A stretch of DNA of 64,000 bases, from assembly GCF_000226115.1 (NCBI RefSeq), contig NC_016459.1, positions 3,333,501-3,397,500 of the forward strand, written 5' to 3'. Below the pieces are notes generated by a model. That model was not told where the DNA came from. It ran no database searches and worked only from the letters and a program-made list of their open reading frames with translations. The position numbers were made by a program, and so were the translations under genes. Shown here piece after piece: positions 56,313-64,000 of this stretch (positions are counted from its first letter, which is position 1; every line of letters starts with the position of its first letter). This DNA comes from Thermothielavioides terrestris NRRL 8126. Its lineage: Eukaryota > Ascomycota > Sordariomycetes > Sordariales > Chaetomiaceae.

Positions 56313-58159
56313 ATGTCCGCAGCTCCCATCCTCCGTCTCTCCTGCCCCTCCGCCCTCCCATCCTCCTCCTCATTCACTACCCCCTTCCTCCGGCGCACTA
56401 GAACACTCACAGTTTTCCGCGCCCTCAGCACCACGTCGCGCACCATGGCTTCCGCCTCCAGCGAGATGCCCAGCTTCCCGTTCGCGCGGGCGTCCGGCCT
56501 GGACCCGCCGGCCGAGTTTGCGCGCCTGCGCAAGACCGACCCCGTCTCCAAGGTCAAGCTGTACGACGGCTCGGCCGCCTGGCTGGTCACCAAGTACCGC
56601 GACTTGTGCCAGGTCGCCACGGATCCGCGGCTGTCGAAGGTGCGTTGCCTCTTCTCTCCAAGTTGCGTTGGGTTGGGTGTCGGGGCGTATAATGGATCAG
56701 TGGCTGACTGTGGGTGCTGGGGGGGTTGGTTGGGTAACAGGAACGCAGACGGCCCGGATTCCCCGAGTTTAGTGACGGCGGCAAGCAGGCGGCGAAGCAG
56801 CGGCCGACGTTTGTGGATATGGACCCGCCGGAGCACATGAGGCATAGGTGAGATACAGGAATAGGGACGAGGGTTGCGTGGGTTTGTGCTGGCCGGTTGC
56901 TGACGGCGCTGGCTTGTGGACAGGAGCATGGTCGAGTCGTGGTTTACCCCTGAGAAGGTCAAGTCGATGCGGCCGTACATCGACAAGACGGTCAACGACC
57001 TGCTGGAGCGGCTCAAGGCGAAGGGATGCGCCAACGGGCCGGTCGATCTGGTCGAGGAGTTTGCGCTGCCCGTTCCGTCATATGTACGTTTGTCCGTTGT
57101 CCCCAAGCGGATGAGCGGAGAGCTGACAGCGCCCTCAGATTATCTACACCATCTTGGGTGTGCCGTTTGAGGACCTCGAATTCCTGACGCGGCAGAATGC
57201 GATCCGCACCAACGGAAGCTCGACTGCTCGAGAGGCGTCCGCGGCCGCGGAGTAAGTCACCCAGAGCAGGATGCAAGACGTGAGGGATATACTGACGGCT
57301 GCCGGTAGTGAGCTGCTCCGCTATCTCACCCGGCTCGCCGAGCAGCGTGCCAAGGAGCCTAAGGACGACCTGGTCAGCCAGTTGATGATTGAGCAAGTGA
57401 AGAAGGGGAACCTCGAGCAGGCCGATGCTGTGCAGATGGCTTTCCTCCTGCTGGTTGCTGGTAATGCCACGATGGTAAACATGATTGCGCTGGTACGTGC
57501 CTCAGCCGGCCTCAGCCATTTTCAATCCACTAACGTCGGTACAGGGCGCCGTAACCCTGGCGCAGCATCCCGAGCAGATGGCCGAGCTGAAGGCCGATCC
57601 AGCGAAGTGGGCCCCGGCATTTGTGGAGGAGCTGTGCCGATACCACACGGCGTCGGCCATGGCCATCAAGCGCACCGCCAAGGAGGATCTCGAGATCGGC
57701 GGGAAGGTAAGTCTGTTGTGCTAGCGCAGTCACTGTCCCATCCTAGTTAGTAACCGACACTTGACTGACCTTTCCTGGCAGCTCATCAAGGCGCACGAGG
57801 GCATCATCGCATCCAACCAGTCTGCCAACCGCGATGAGGAAATCTTCGAGGACCCAGACACCTTCAACATGCATCGCAAGTGGCCCAAGGAGGATCCGCT
57901 GGGCTTCGGCTTCGGCGACCACCGTTGCATCGCCGAGCACCTGGCCAAAGCCGAGCTGACGAGCGTGTTCAGTAAGCCAAACCCAACTCGAAGGCGTGCC
58001 TTGAGTGTGAAAAGCGTGATGGTAGCTGACCGCTGTGAACCATTAGCACACCTCTACAGCAAGCTGCCCAACCTGAAGCTGGCCACGTCGATCAATGATA
58101 TTCAATACTCCCCGCTGGATCGGGATGTCGGCATCGAGAAGCTTCTAGTGACGTTCTAA
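56313..58159 (+). CDS. CYP55A: Cytochrome P450 nitric oxide reductase (P450nor, CYP55 family)
   Basis: Eight exons join in phase: 56313-56639, 56741-56847, 56924-57083, 57139-57251, 57309-57492, 57545-57706, 57782-57971 and 58047-58159, giving 451 residues. The CYP55 signature is clear: an I-helix [52 protein letters not shown] and the heme loop [17 protein letters not shown] with the thiolate Cys. The enzyme takes electrons directly from NAD(P)H and reduces nitric oxide to nitrous oxide in fungal denitrification, without a separate reductase. The first 44 residues are rich in Ser, Arg and Leu and look like a mitochondrial presequence; a second in-frame ATG at 56445 (MASASSEMP) would give the cytosolic form, as known for Fusarium P450nor. 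Confidence 0.93.
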
Positions 58160-58619
58160 TAGACTGTGGGACGGCCTGGTTGAGTAGGAACTGTGGCTGA
58201 AACCGGAGATTAGTACACTGGCTCCCGATCAGGGTCGCCTGCTGTTTGCTTGCGTAGTTTCGGGGCTGCTTTTCTCAGTAGGCATCTAGGTCTAGCAATA
58301 CTCCACTCTCAACATGTGCAACATCTGCTGCGAGATCGGCTCGGTCAACTTGCACCTACGACTTCCTACGGACAGTGCTGTGTGTGGGGCAAGTTAGGAC
58401 ACCAACTATCCCGACCAACAGCACCACGTTCACGCTATATTTAACGTATGCTTGGAAGCAAGCGTGTACTCGTATCGCTACCGGCGTTCAATCCCGGAGC
58501 TGGACGGTCAGAGAAGGGACCTGTGAGTGGATCAGGTGTCCCAGGTCGCTGGGTTGCACGAAACAACTCTGCATGGACCAAACCCGGGTTCCAAGCGATG
58601 GCCGATTGCCTGCACTTTC

Positions 58620-58626
58620 GGCTAAA
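58620..58626 (+). promoter_or_regulatory. GGCTAAA, possible XlnR/Xyr1 site
   Basis: The heptamer equals the Aspergillus XlnR core. It lies 710 bp upstream of the xylanase start, which is far but within the range reported for xylanase promoters. A single 7-mer occurs by chance often, so this is weak evidence. Confidence 0.25.
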
Positions 58627-59247
58627 TAGATTAACGTTTCATCGCCCCAGTCTACTTACTCACAAGCATCCTTGGACATCGCTCCTGAAGCCAACGTCCT
58701 GAGGGGAAACTTCGCTCGAGCATACACACAGGACACCCCAGCTGCTGATAGAGCTGACCGAGGTAAGTTCTAGTGTGATGATGCTCAGACATACCATGAC
58801 CGTTTTTCGGAAGCGTACCTTGGAGGGAGGTGATTTCGCCGAATCCGGTGTCACAGCATCCAGTTACATTCAAAGCTAAACCGGGTTCTTGGATCTCGGA
58901 GCTTCCAAGCCAGCTCCGTTGCAAAAGGAGATGTCGGTTCAGCTGCGGAGCGTATCAGGCAAGGCTTCGCGCTGGATGTCACTTCGGCCATTTTAGGCCC
59001 ATCCCAAACGACATGGCCGGCCCTTTGAGGAGGAGAGACACCTCCACGAGCTCTTTGCGCCCCAATAGAAAGGCACGTCTTCCCTCCCAATACTACGTAA
59101 AACGGCAACATCAAAAAATGCCAAGAATCCAGGACCTTTGGGTCGAACGGTGTCCCAACTCTCGAATCAGGAAACCCGGAGATCATGAGGACCGATGTTG
59201 TGAAGGCTGGAACAGGTAGGAGGAATACCGGAGCTCCATAATCCAGA

Positions 59248-59256
59248 TATAAAAAA
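59248..59256 (+). promoter_or_regulatory. TATA-like element of the xylanase gene
   Basis: TATAAAAAA lies 88 bp upstream of the start codon of the GH10 gene, a normal distance for a fungal TATA box with a short leader. Confidence 0.55.
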
Positions 59257-59335
59257 GGGGCTACGGAGTGTCGACTTTTCCAGGACCGAGAGCTCGCCAG
59301 CGCCATCCTGCCACTCGTCCTGCAGCTTTGAAGTC

Positions 59336-60523
59336 ATGGCCCTCAAATCGCTCCTGTTGACCTCGCTGGCAACGGCCGGCCTTGTGGTCGCCGATGGCCT
59401 CAACGTCCGGGCTAAGGCCGCTGGGAAGAAGTATTTTGGCACTGAGATCAGCACGACCGTCATGAACGACGCGAACGCCAACAACATCGCCAAGAACTCG
59501 CAGGACTTCGGCCAGTACACATGCGAGAACGAGATGAAGTTCGACGCGCTCGAGCCGTCCCGCGGCACCTTCAACTACGCCAATGCGGACCGGATAGTGG
59601 CCCAGGCGCAAGCCAACGGCATGCTCATGCGCTGCCACAACCTCGTCTGGCACAACCAAGTGCCGTCGTGGGTGACCAATGGCCACTTCGACAACGCGAC
59701 GCTGATCAGCATCATGAAGAACCACATCGCCAACGTGGTGGGCCACTACAAGGGCAAGTGCTACGCCTGGGATGTGGTCAACGAGGCCCTGAACGAGGAC
59801 GGCACGTACCGCACGTCGGGCTCCGTCTGGGGCTCGACCATCGGCCCGGCCTACATCCCGATCGCCTTCGCGGCGGCGGCGGAGGCCGACCCAGACGCGA
59901 AGCTCTACTACAACGACTACAACTGCGACCGCGCTGGCGCCAAGGCCACGGGCGCGCAGAACCTGATCAAGATGGTCAAGCAGTACGGCGCGCCGATCCA
60001 CGGCTTCGGCATGCAGGGCCACCTGACGACGGGACAGGTGGGCTCGGCGTCGCAGTACGTGAGCAACATGCAGGCGTTCGCGGCGCTCGGCGTCGAGGTG
60101 GCCTTCACGGAGCTGGACATCGCGACGCCGTCCAGCAACCCCAACTTCCAGCAGCAGGCGACCGACTACGCGACCATCGTGTCGGCGTGCAAGCAGGTCG
60201 ACGCCTGCGTCGGAATCACCACCTGGGGCTTCACCGACAAATACACCTGGATCAGCAACTCGGACCCGCTGCCCTGGGACTCCAACCTGCAGAAGAAGCC
60301 GGCGTACACCGCGATCCTGAACGCCTGGGGCTCGTCGCCGCCGCCTTCGACGACGACGACCACGGCCGCGACGACCACAACGCCGCCGAGCGGGGGTGGC
60401 GGCAACGGATGCACCGCGCCGCACTGGGCCCAGTGCGGTGGCATCGGCTACTCGGGCTGCACCACCTGCGAGGCTCCCTACACGTGCAAGTACTCCAACG
60501 ACTGGTACTCTCAGTGCTTGTAA
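59336..60523 (+). CDS. Secreted GH10 endo-1,4-beta-xylanase with C-terminal CBM1
   Basis: One exon encodes 395 residues: signal peptide ([20 protein letters not shown]), a GH10 domain to about residue 333, a Pro/Thr/Gly linker (334-358) and a CBM1 (359-395). GH10 motifs are complete: [16 protein letters not shown] near 98, the acid/base in [12 protein letters not shown] (Glu150) and the nucleophile in FTELDI (Glu259), with [12 protein letters not shown] near 295. The CBM1 has the usual cysteines and aromatic face ([21 protein letters not shown]) and binds cellulose. The enzyme cuts xylan backbones in plant cell walls. GC-rich third positions make long antisense frames over the gene, which are not real. 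Confidence 0.95.
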   Translation: MALKSLLLTSLATAGLVVADGLNVRAKAAGKKYFGTEISTTVMNDANANNIAKNSQDFGQYTCENEMKFDALEPSRGTFNYANADRIVAQAQANGMLMRCHNLVWHNQVPSWVTNGHFDNATLISIMKNHIANVVGHYKGKCYAWDVVNEALNEDGTYRTSGSVWGSTIGPAYIPIAFAAAAEADPDAKLYYNDYNCDRAGAKATGAQNLIKMVKQYGAPIHGFGMQGHLTTGQVGSASQYVSNMQAFAALGVEVAFTELDIATPSSNPNFQQQATDYATIVSACKQVDACVGITTWGFTDKYTWISNSDPLPWDSNLQKKPAYTAILNAWGSSPPPSTTTTTAATTTTPPSGGGGNGCTAPHWAQCGGIGYSGCTTCEAPYTCKYSNDWYSQCL

Positions 60524-62011
60524 TGGGTGGATGAACCGCGCGAATTGTAGGGTGGCAGTCCAAGGGTAGGGGTCCGAGGCATCACTGCGAGGCGAGGCTC
60601 GGTGCAGTTCGTCCGACTCGCCAACATCCTTTCTTTCTACCTTCCAAGTACATAGCTATCTAGGTACATAACTTTGTCCCAATCTACTGTTGACTCTGAG
60701 TTCGTCTTGAGGCAGAAGTGTCAGAGTCAAGGCAGTGCCGAGAGAAACAACGCCTCTCATTGGGGCGCATCACGCCCTCATGGGTACCACAATTATCGAC
60801 GGTTATTAACGTAGCATCCCGAAGTCGTTGTCATGGGCATGGGTGCGGGCGGAACAGGCGCGGATGCAACAATGCCTTGCCGTACCCCATGCTGCTGGGT
60901 CTCCGACTGCCCGGTTTTGGAGATGTCCTCTCATTTCGACACAAGGACGCACTTGGCCCCTTGTACTGTGATCCATAATTTGTATCCATGTACGTGGTTT
61001 CCTCTATGATGCCTTCAGCCGAGCAATCTGATGCTCCGATTTTACCCTTGGGGGGTTCAGGCTAGAGGAACTGAGCATTTCCGCTGAGCTGCGGATTTAT
61101 ATACGATAGACAGTCAAGTTAACTCTAATTACATCCCATCTTTCTCCAATGATGCCCGTATAACTTTCGTCCAAGCTCATTAACCTCCTAGCCCACCTAC
61201 GCTGCACCTCCCACCCGTCCTACCAATACATGCCAGCCTACTACACCAACAGCGCCTTCAGCGCATCAGCTAGCGTACGAGTCGGCGCAGCGAGCTCAAG
61301 CACCTGCTTGCTCGTGGTAGATACCGTGCACTTCCCTTCTTCGGTAGTGTCCAGGGCATCCTTGACAGGCATGATGACGTTCCTCGACTCCAGCGCAGCC
61401 GCACCCGCGGCCTCGAGGAACGATAAGTCTCAGAGCTGCTGCGCTCCGGGGCTCTGGGGTTTGCCAGTCCCGGCCCGGAACGCCTCACTTGTTGTCAGAA
61501 CGCTAGTGACCCAGCTCAGTGATCTGAGAGTCTTAACAGATTGGAGATATGGTTCCAACGGTTTGAGCTGAGCACTCGTTTCGCTCCATACACTCGTCAC
61601 TTTTCCACCTCGATGCGCCTAGGACCTATGAGTGGGTATCAACATTTGTCTTCGTGATCATGCGGCCAGAAACATCCACCGCCGTGCATGGCTCTCCAGC
61701 AAGAAAATGTAAAAGAAACCAAGCGTGCTAAGATGTACCCCAATCCACGGTAGATCGTCAACAGTCCCGCTTTGACTGACGCTGGTGGCTCAGCATCTGG
61801 TGCACACTGGCCGTCAAGCCCTCCGGCTTGGGCCTTTCAACAAAGGCGCAGCGAGGATCATGAGACATCCATGGTGGCAAGGCAACCGTCACCCTCCACC
61901 CGTCGCCGTTGCTTGGCTGAACAACACAGCATATCCCGTGCTACACTTGTTGACTCCAAACCAGCGCCGAGACGTAGCTCTCCACCGCCGGATCTACCTA
62001 CCCAGACCAGA
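60524..62011. other. Intergenic region with a gene fragment
   Basis: The region lies between the xylanase and the dehydrogenase and holds both 3' flanks. The only protein-like segment is the minus-strand fragment at 61241-61429. Nothing else is supported. Confidence 0.4.
61241..61429 (-). pseudogene. C-terminal gene fragment of unknown family
   Basis: The minus frame from 61429 to a TAG at 61241-61243 encodes 62 residues with a natural protein look: FLEAAGAAALESRNVIMPVK, then a helix-rich end LELAAPTRTLADALKALLV. A TGA directly upstream (61430-61432) closes the frame, and no start or good acceptor is seen, so this is probably the leftover last exon of a lost gene. An unrecognised upstream exon cannot be excluded. 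I do not recognise the family. Confidence 0.35.
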
Positions 62012-63091
62012 TCACTCCAGAAACTCCCGCACCCTCTCCTCGCACCACTCAAAGCACTCGCGCGCCTGGCCGGTACCGCCCTCCTCCTCCCCCCGCAACG
62101 CGAGCAGCAGATCCTTGCGCGGCGCGGGGTGCCAGCGCCCGTCGCAGATGGCGTACCGGCCGGCCGCCGCATCCGCCAGCGTGACCGAATCGGAGCAGCC
62201 CATGAACAGGTTCGTCTCGGCGCCGTGCACGGGGTGGCGCAGCGTGGGCCGCAGGAGCCAGACCACCAGCGCCGGCGTATGCCGCCAGATGCTGGTGTTG
62301 TAGTTGCCCGGGTTGCCGGCGATGTGCAGCACCGCGCCCCCGCCGCTGCCGCCGTCGCCGTCGTCGCCGTTCTCGTCGTCTCCGTCGGGCTGCCGCCGCG
62401 CGAACTCAGCCGCCACGAACCAATTCGCCGCCTTGGACGCGCTGTAGATCGCGAACGGGCGCATGCGCGTGGCGGTGGCGGCCGGATCGCGCAGGAAGTC
62501 GCGGCGGACGCCGCCCTTGGGAGAGAACATGTCCACGGCGAGCGAGGCGGACCACACGACGCGGACGCTGCCGGGGGCGGATTGCTTAGCTGTTTTGGAG
62601 AGGATCGGGCTGAGCAGCCGCGCCAGCAGGAAGGGCCCGATGATGTTGGTGCCGAAGTGGTATTCGTGGCCCTGGCGGGTGGGCGGTGCCTTCTTGCGCG
62701 CGCCCGTGCCGGCGTTGTTGAACAGGACGTCGAGGCGCCCGTCCGGGCCCTCAAGCTTGAGGAATTCCTGCGCGGCGGCCTTGACGGAGGCCAGGTCGCT
62801 CAGGTCCATGGATATGAAGGCCAAGCTGCCTCGCTGCTTCTCCGCATGACCGCGCCGGTCGTAGAACGCCTTGATGCGGGCGATCGCGTCGTCGGCGTGC
62901 TCTTTCGAGCGCGTGAGGATGTAGACTTTACCGCCGGCACCGTAGAGGATACGGGCTAGCTCGTATCCGATGCCGGACGAGCCGCCGGTTACGATGAACA
63001 CTTTGCCGCTCTGGCTCGGCAGGTTGGCCTCGGTGATTGGGGCGCCGTGGCGTGGCGGGAACCATTGCGTCCAGGTTGCATAGAACGGCAT
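62012..63091 (-). CDS. Short-chain dehydrogenase/reductase (SDR)
   Basis: A single exon gives 359 residues. The classical Rossmann SDR signs are in order: VFIVTGGSSGIGYELARIL near residue 31 (TG-x3-G-x-G cofactor loop), MDLSDLASVKAA near 95, LDVLFNNAGTG near 120 and the catalytic YSASK near 216, with a Ser (WSASLAVDM) upstream. The arrangement resembles retinol-dehydrogenase or WW-oxidoreductase-like fungal SDRs that use NADP(H). A Gly/Asp-rich insert (DGDDENGDDGDGGSGGG) of about 20 residues follows the active site and is probably a disordered loop. The substrate cannot be read from sequence. No cluster partners surround it. Confidence 0.9.
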   Translation of the reverse strand: MPFYATWTQWFPPRHGAPITEANLPSQSGKVFIVTGGSSGIGYELARILYGAGGKVYILTRSKEHADDAIARIKAFYDRRGHAEKQRGSLAFISMDLSDLASVKAAAQEFLKLEGPDGRLDVLFNNAGTGARKKAPPTRQGHEYHFGTNIIGPFLLARLLSPILSKTAKQSAPGSVRVVWSASLAVDMFSPKGGVRRDFLRDPAATATRMRPFAIYSASKAANWFVAAEFARRQPDGDDENGDDGDGGSGGGAVLHIAGNPGNYNTSIWRHTPALVVWLLRPTLRHPVHGAETNLFMGCSDSVTLADAAAGRYAICDGRWHPAPRKDLLLALRGEEEGGTGQARECFEWCEERVREFLE

Positions 63092-63626
63092 CTTGCGAGC
63101 GGGATGCGATCATACGTGGAGTGGTGTGTCTTCCGCTTGGAGCCAAGCAGGAATCAACATCCAGCTGGTCTTCCCCAGCCCCAACCTGAGCGGTCGAAAG
63201 CGGTGCGGGGCGGGGGAAGGCTCGGACCGCGAGGGTGCAGGTTTGGGTGCCGAATGTGACCTAGAGAATCCTGCAGGGTGGACGAGCCGTTCAAGCCCCT
63301 GGCCGCCGTGGGGACGCATCGCCAAAAACCCCCCTTGTGAAGGTGTGGGCAACCCCACTCCGAATCCGACGACCACATGGATCCTGCAGCAGATTCGGCG
63401 TGAATGGTTCGCTAACGAGTCAACGAGGACAGACACTGCGCCGGAGTGCATTAGCGTCGACATGCGCGCTTGTGCTCGTTCTAACTTGTTCTCGGAGGCC
63501 CACGCAAGCCATGAACGGATCCTTCGGAACTCAACCAAGGTAAGGTAGGTCTCTCAGAGAACGAAGTTCTTGACATCACAAGCGTAGCCGTTATCTGGAA
63601 CGCCTCCGACCTCCGTGACCGAAATG
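63092..63626. other. Intergenic spacer
   Basis: This is the promoter side of the SDR gene and the 3' flank of the beta-lactamase-like gene, both on the minus strand. No further feature is seen. Confidence 0.4.
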
Positions 63627-64000
63627 TTACTTGCCCTCGGCAATCTCCAACACCGCCTTTTGGAATTCCACGTGCAGCGCTAGGATGGGAGGATACATAG
63701 GGGGGAGAATTTGACAGAAAACCGTGCCGTAGGTGCCGGCCTCGTGGTCCATGAACCAGATGACACCTGGAAGACCGGCCCAGTACGTAGTGCCTTTCTT
63801 GCTTCGCCCTTCCTGATCGCTCAGGGTCACCATGCCGGCAAATGAAAAGGTCTTCCTGACGGTAGACGGGATGCCGAGCGCTAGGAACTCTGTGTTCTGA
63901 GCCGAGCTGTCTAGGTAATCGTTGAAGGCTTGCTCGGTCGTCGAATTGAGCTGCGGGCGGAACAGCTCCGCGTACGAGTCTGGCTTCATCAGCCGGCCGT
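63627..64000 (-). CDS. C-terminal part of a beta-lactamase-like serine hydrolase (partial)
   Basis: The minus frame is open from the window end to a stop at 63627-63629; at least 124 residues are visible, so the N-terminal catalytic part with the S-x-x-K motif lies outside. The visible part, LMKPDSYAELFRPQL, then FSFAGMVTLSDQEGRSKKGT and YWAGLPGVIWFMDHEAGTYG, fits the end of the class C beta-lactamase/transesterase family (PF00144), where the W-x-G-x-x-x-x-x-W-x-x-D block follows the third active-site motif. Fungal members act as esterases or acyltransferases, often in secondary metabolism. The role here is unknown. Confidence 0.75.
   Translation of the reverse strand, partial: GRLMKPDSYAELFRPQLNSTTEQAFNDYLDSSAQNTEFLALGIPSTVRKTFSFAGMVTLSDQEGRSKKGTTYWAGLPGVIWFMDHEAGTYGTVFCQILPPMYPPILALHVEFQKAVLEIAEGK

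Larger units (their letters stand above)
58160..59335. other. Intergenic region, xylanase promoter side
   Basis: No gene is supported. The region holds the presumed promoter of the GH10 gene with a TATA-like element at 59248-59256 and one GGCTAAA motif at 58620-58626. Confidence 0.45.

Noticed and set aside
59261..60424. Long minus-strand frame over the xylanase
   Set aside because: It is a shadow of GC-rich third positions in the GH10 gene; the product is an Arg/Gly/Val-rich nonsense sequence.
61772..62959. 395-codon plus-strand frame over the SDR gene
   Set aside because: It is antisense to a clear SDR with all motifs; composition is that of a GC-driven shadow frame.

Overview
The window is a piece of nuclear chromosome from a filamentous ascomycete, most likely a sordariomycete. 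Three things point there: GC-rich genes with short introns (52-160 nt) and GT...AG borders; typical fungal families (Zn-cluster regulator, PTH11-like receptors, GH30 and GH10 secreted hydrolases, P450nor, Fungal_N/ankyrin protein); and long TA-rich tracts where every repeat differs from its partner almost only by C-to-T or G-to-A changes. That last pattern is the mark of repeat-induced point mutation (RIP).

Layout. 1-1885: the 3' part of a RIP-killed Ty1/copia element with its right LTR, lying against a 5'-truncated DUF985 cupin gene (1953-2325). 3187-6015 (-): an MHR-type transcription factor. 6687-8414 (+): a DUF1479 oxygenase. 8667-9340 (-): a DUF1993 protein. 11301-12515 (+) and 17279-18593 (+): two PTH11-like seven-helix proteins on either side of a secreted GH30 beta-1,6-glucanase (13652-15168). 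19176-48930 (+): one host gene, a Fungal_N plus ankyrin protein, split by a 26.45-kb retrotransposon nest. 50738-51175 (+): a small secreted protein with a duplicated six-cysteine unit. 53139-53955 (-): an unknown protein. 56313-58159 (+): P450 nitric oxide reductase. 59336-60523 (+): GH10 xylanase with CBM1. 62012-63091 (-): a short-chain dehydrogenase. 63627-64000 (-): the end of a beta-lactamase-like protein running off the window.

The main result is the nest at 19592-46042. The outer element is a minus-strand Ty3/gypsy chromovirus with 220-bp LTRs (TGATAC...GTATCA) and a 5-bp target duplication, CTCGC. Two plus-strand elements sit inside it. Element 1 (23911-31285) has 487-bp LTRs and carries a recognisable relic of a Ulp1/C48 cysteine protease, with no reverse transcriptase that I can see. 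Element 2 (34351-44936) is a Ty3/gypsy chromovirus with 249-bp LTRs and target duplication GAGGT; it has an unusually long tRNA-complementary primer site and a long extra reading frame after pol. Taking both out leaves an outer element of about 8.5 kb. Taking out the whole nest restores a continuous six-exon host gene of 955 codons whose flanking exons show no RIP damage.

The ordinary genes do not form one pathway. The secreted hydrolases (beta-1,6-glucanase, xylanase) fit a plant-biomass degrader or mycoparasite, and the P450nor fits growth in low-oxygen substrates. The intergenic stretches of 0.5-2.4 kb hold little I can support.
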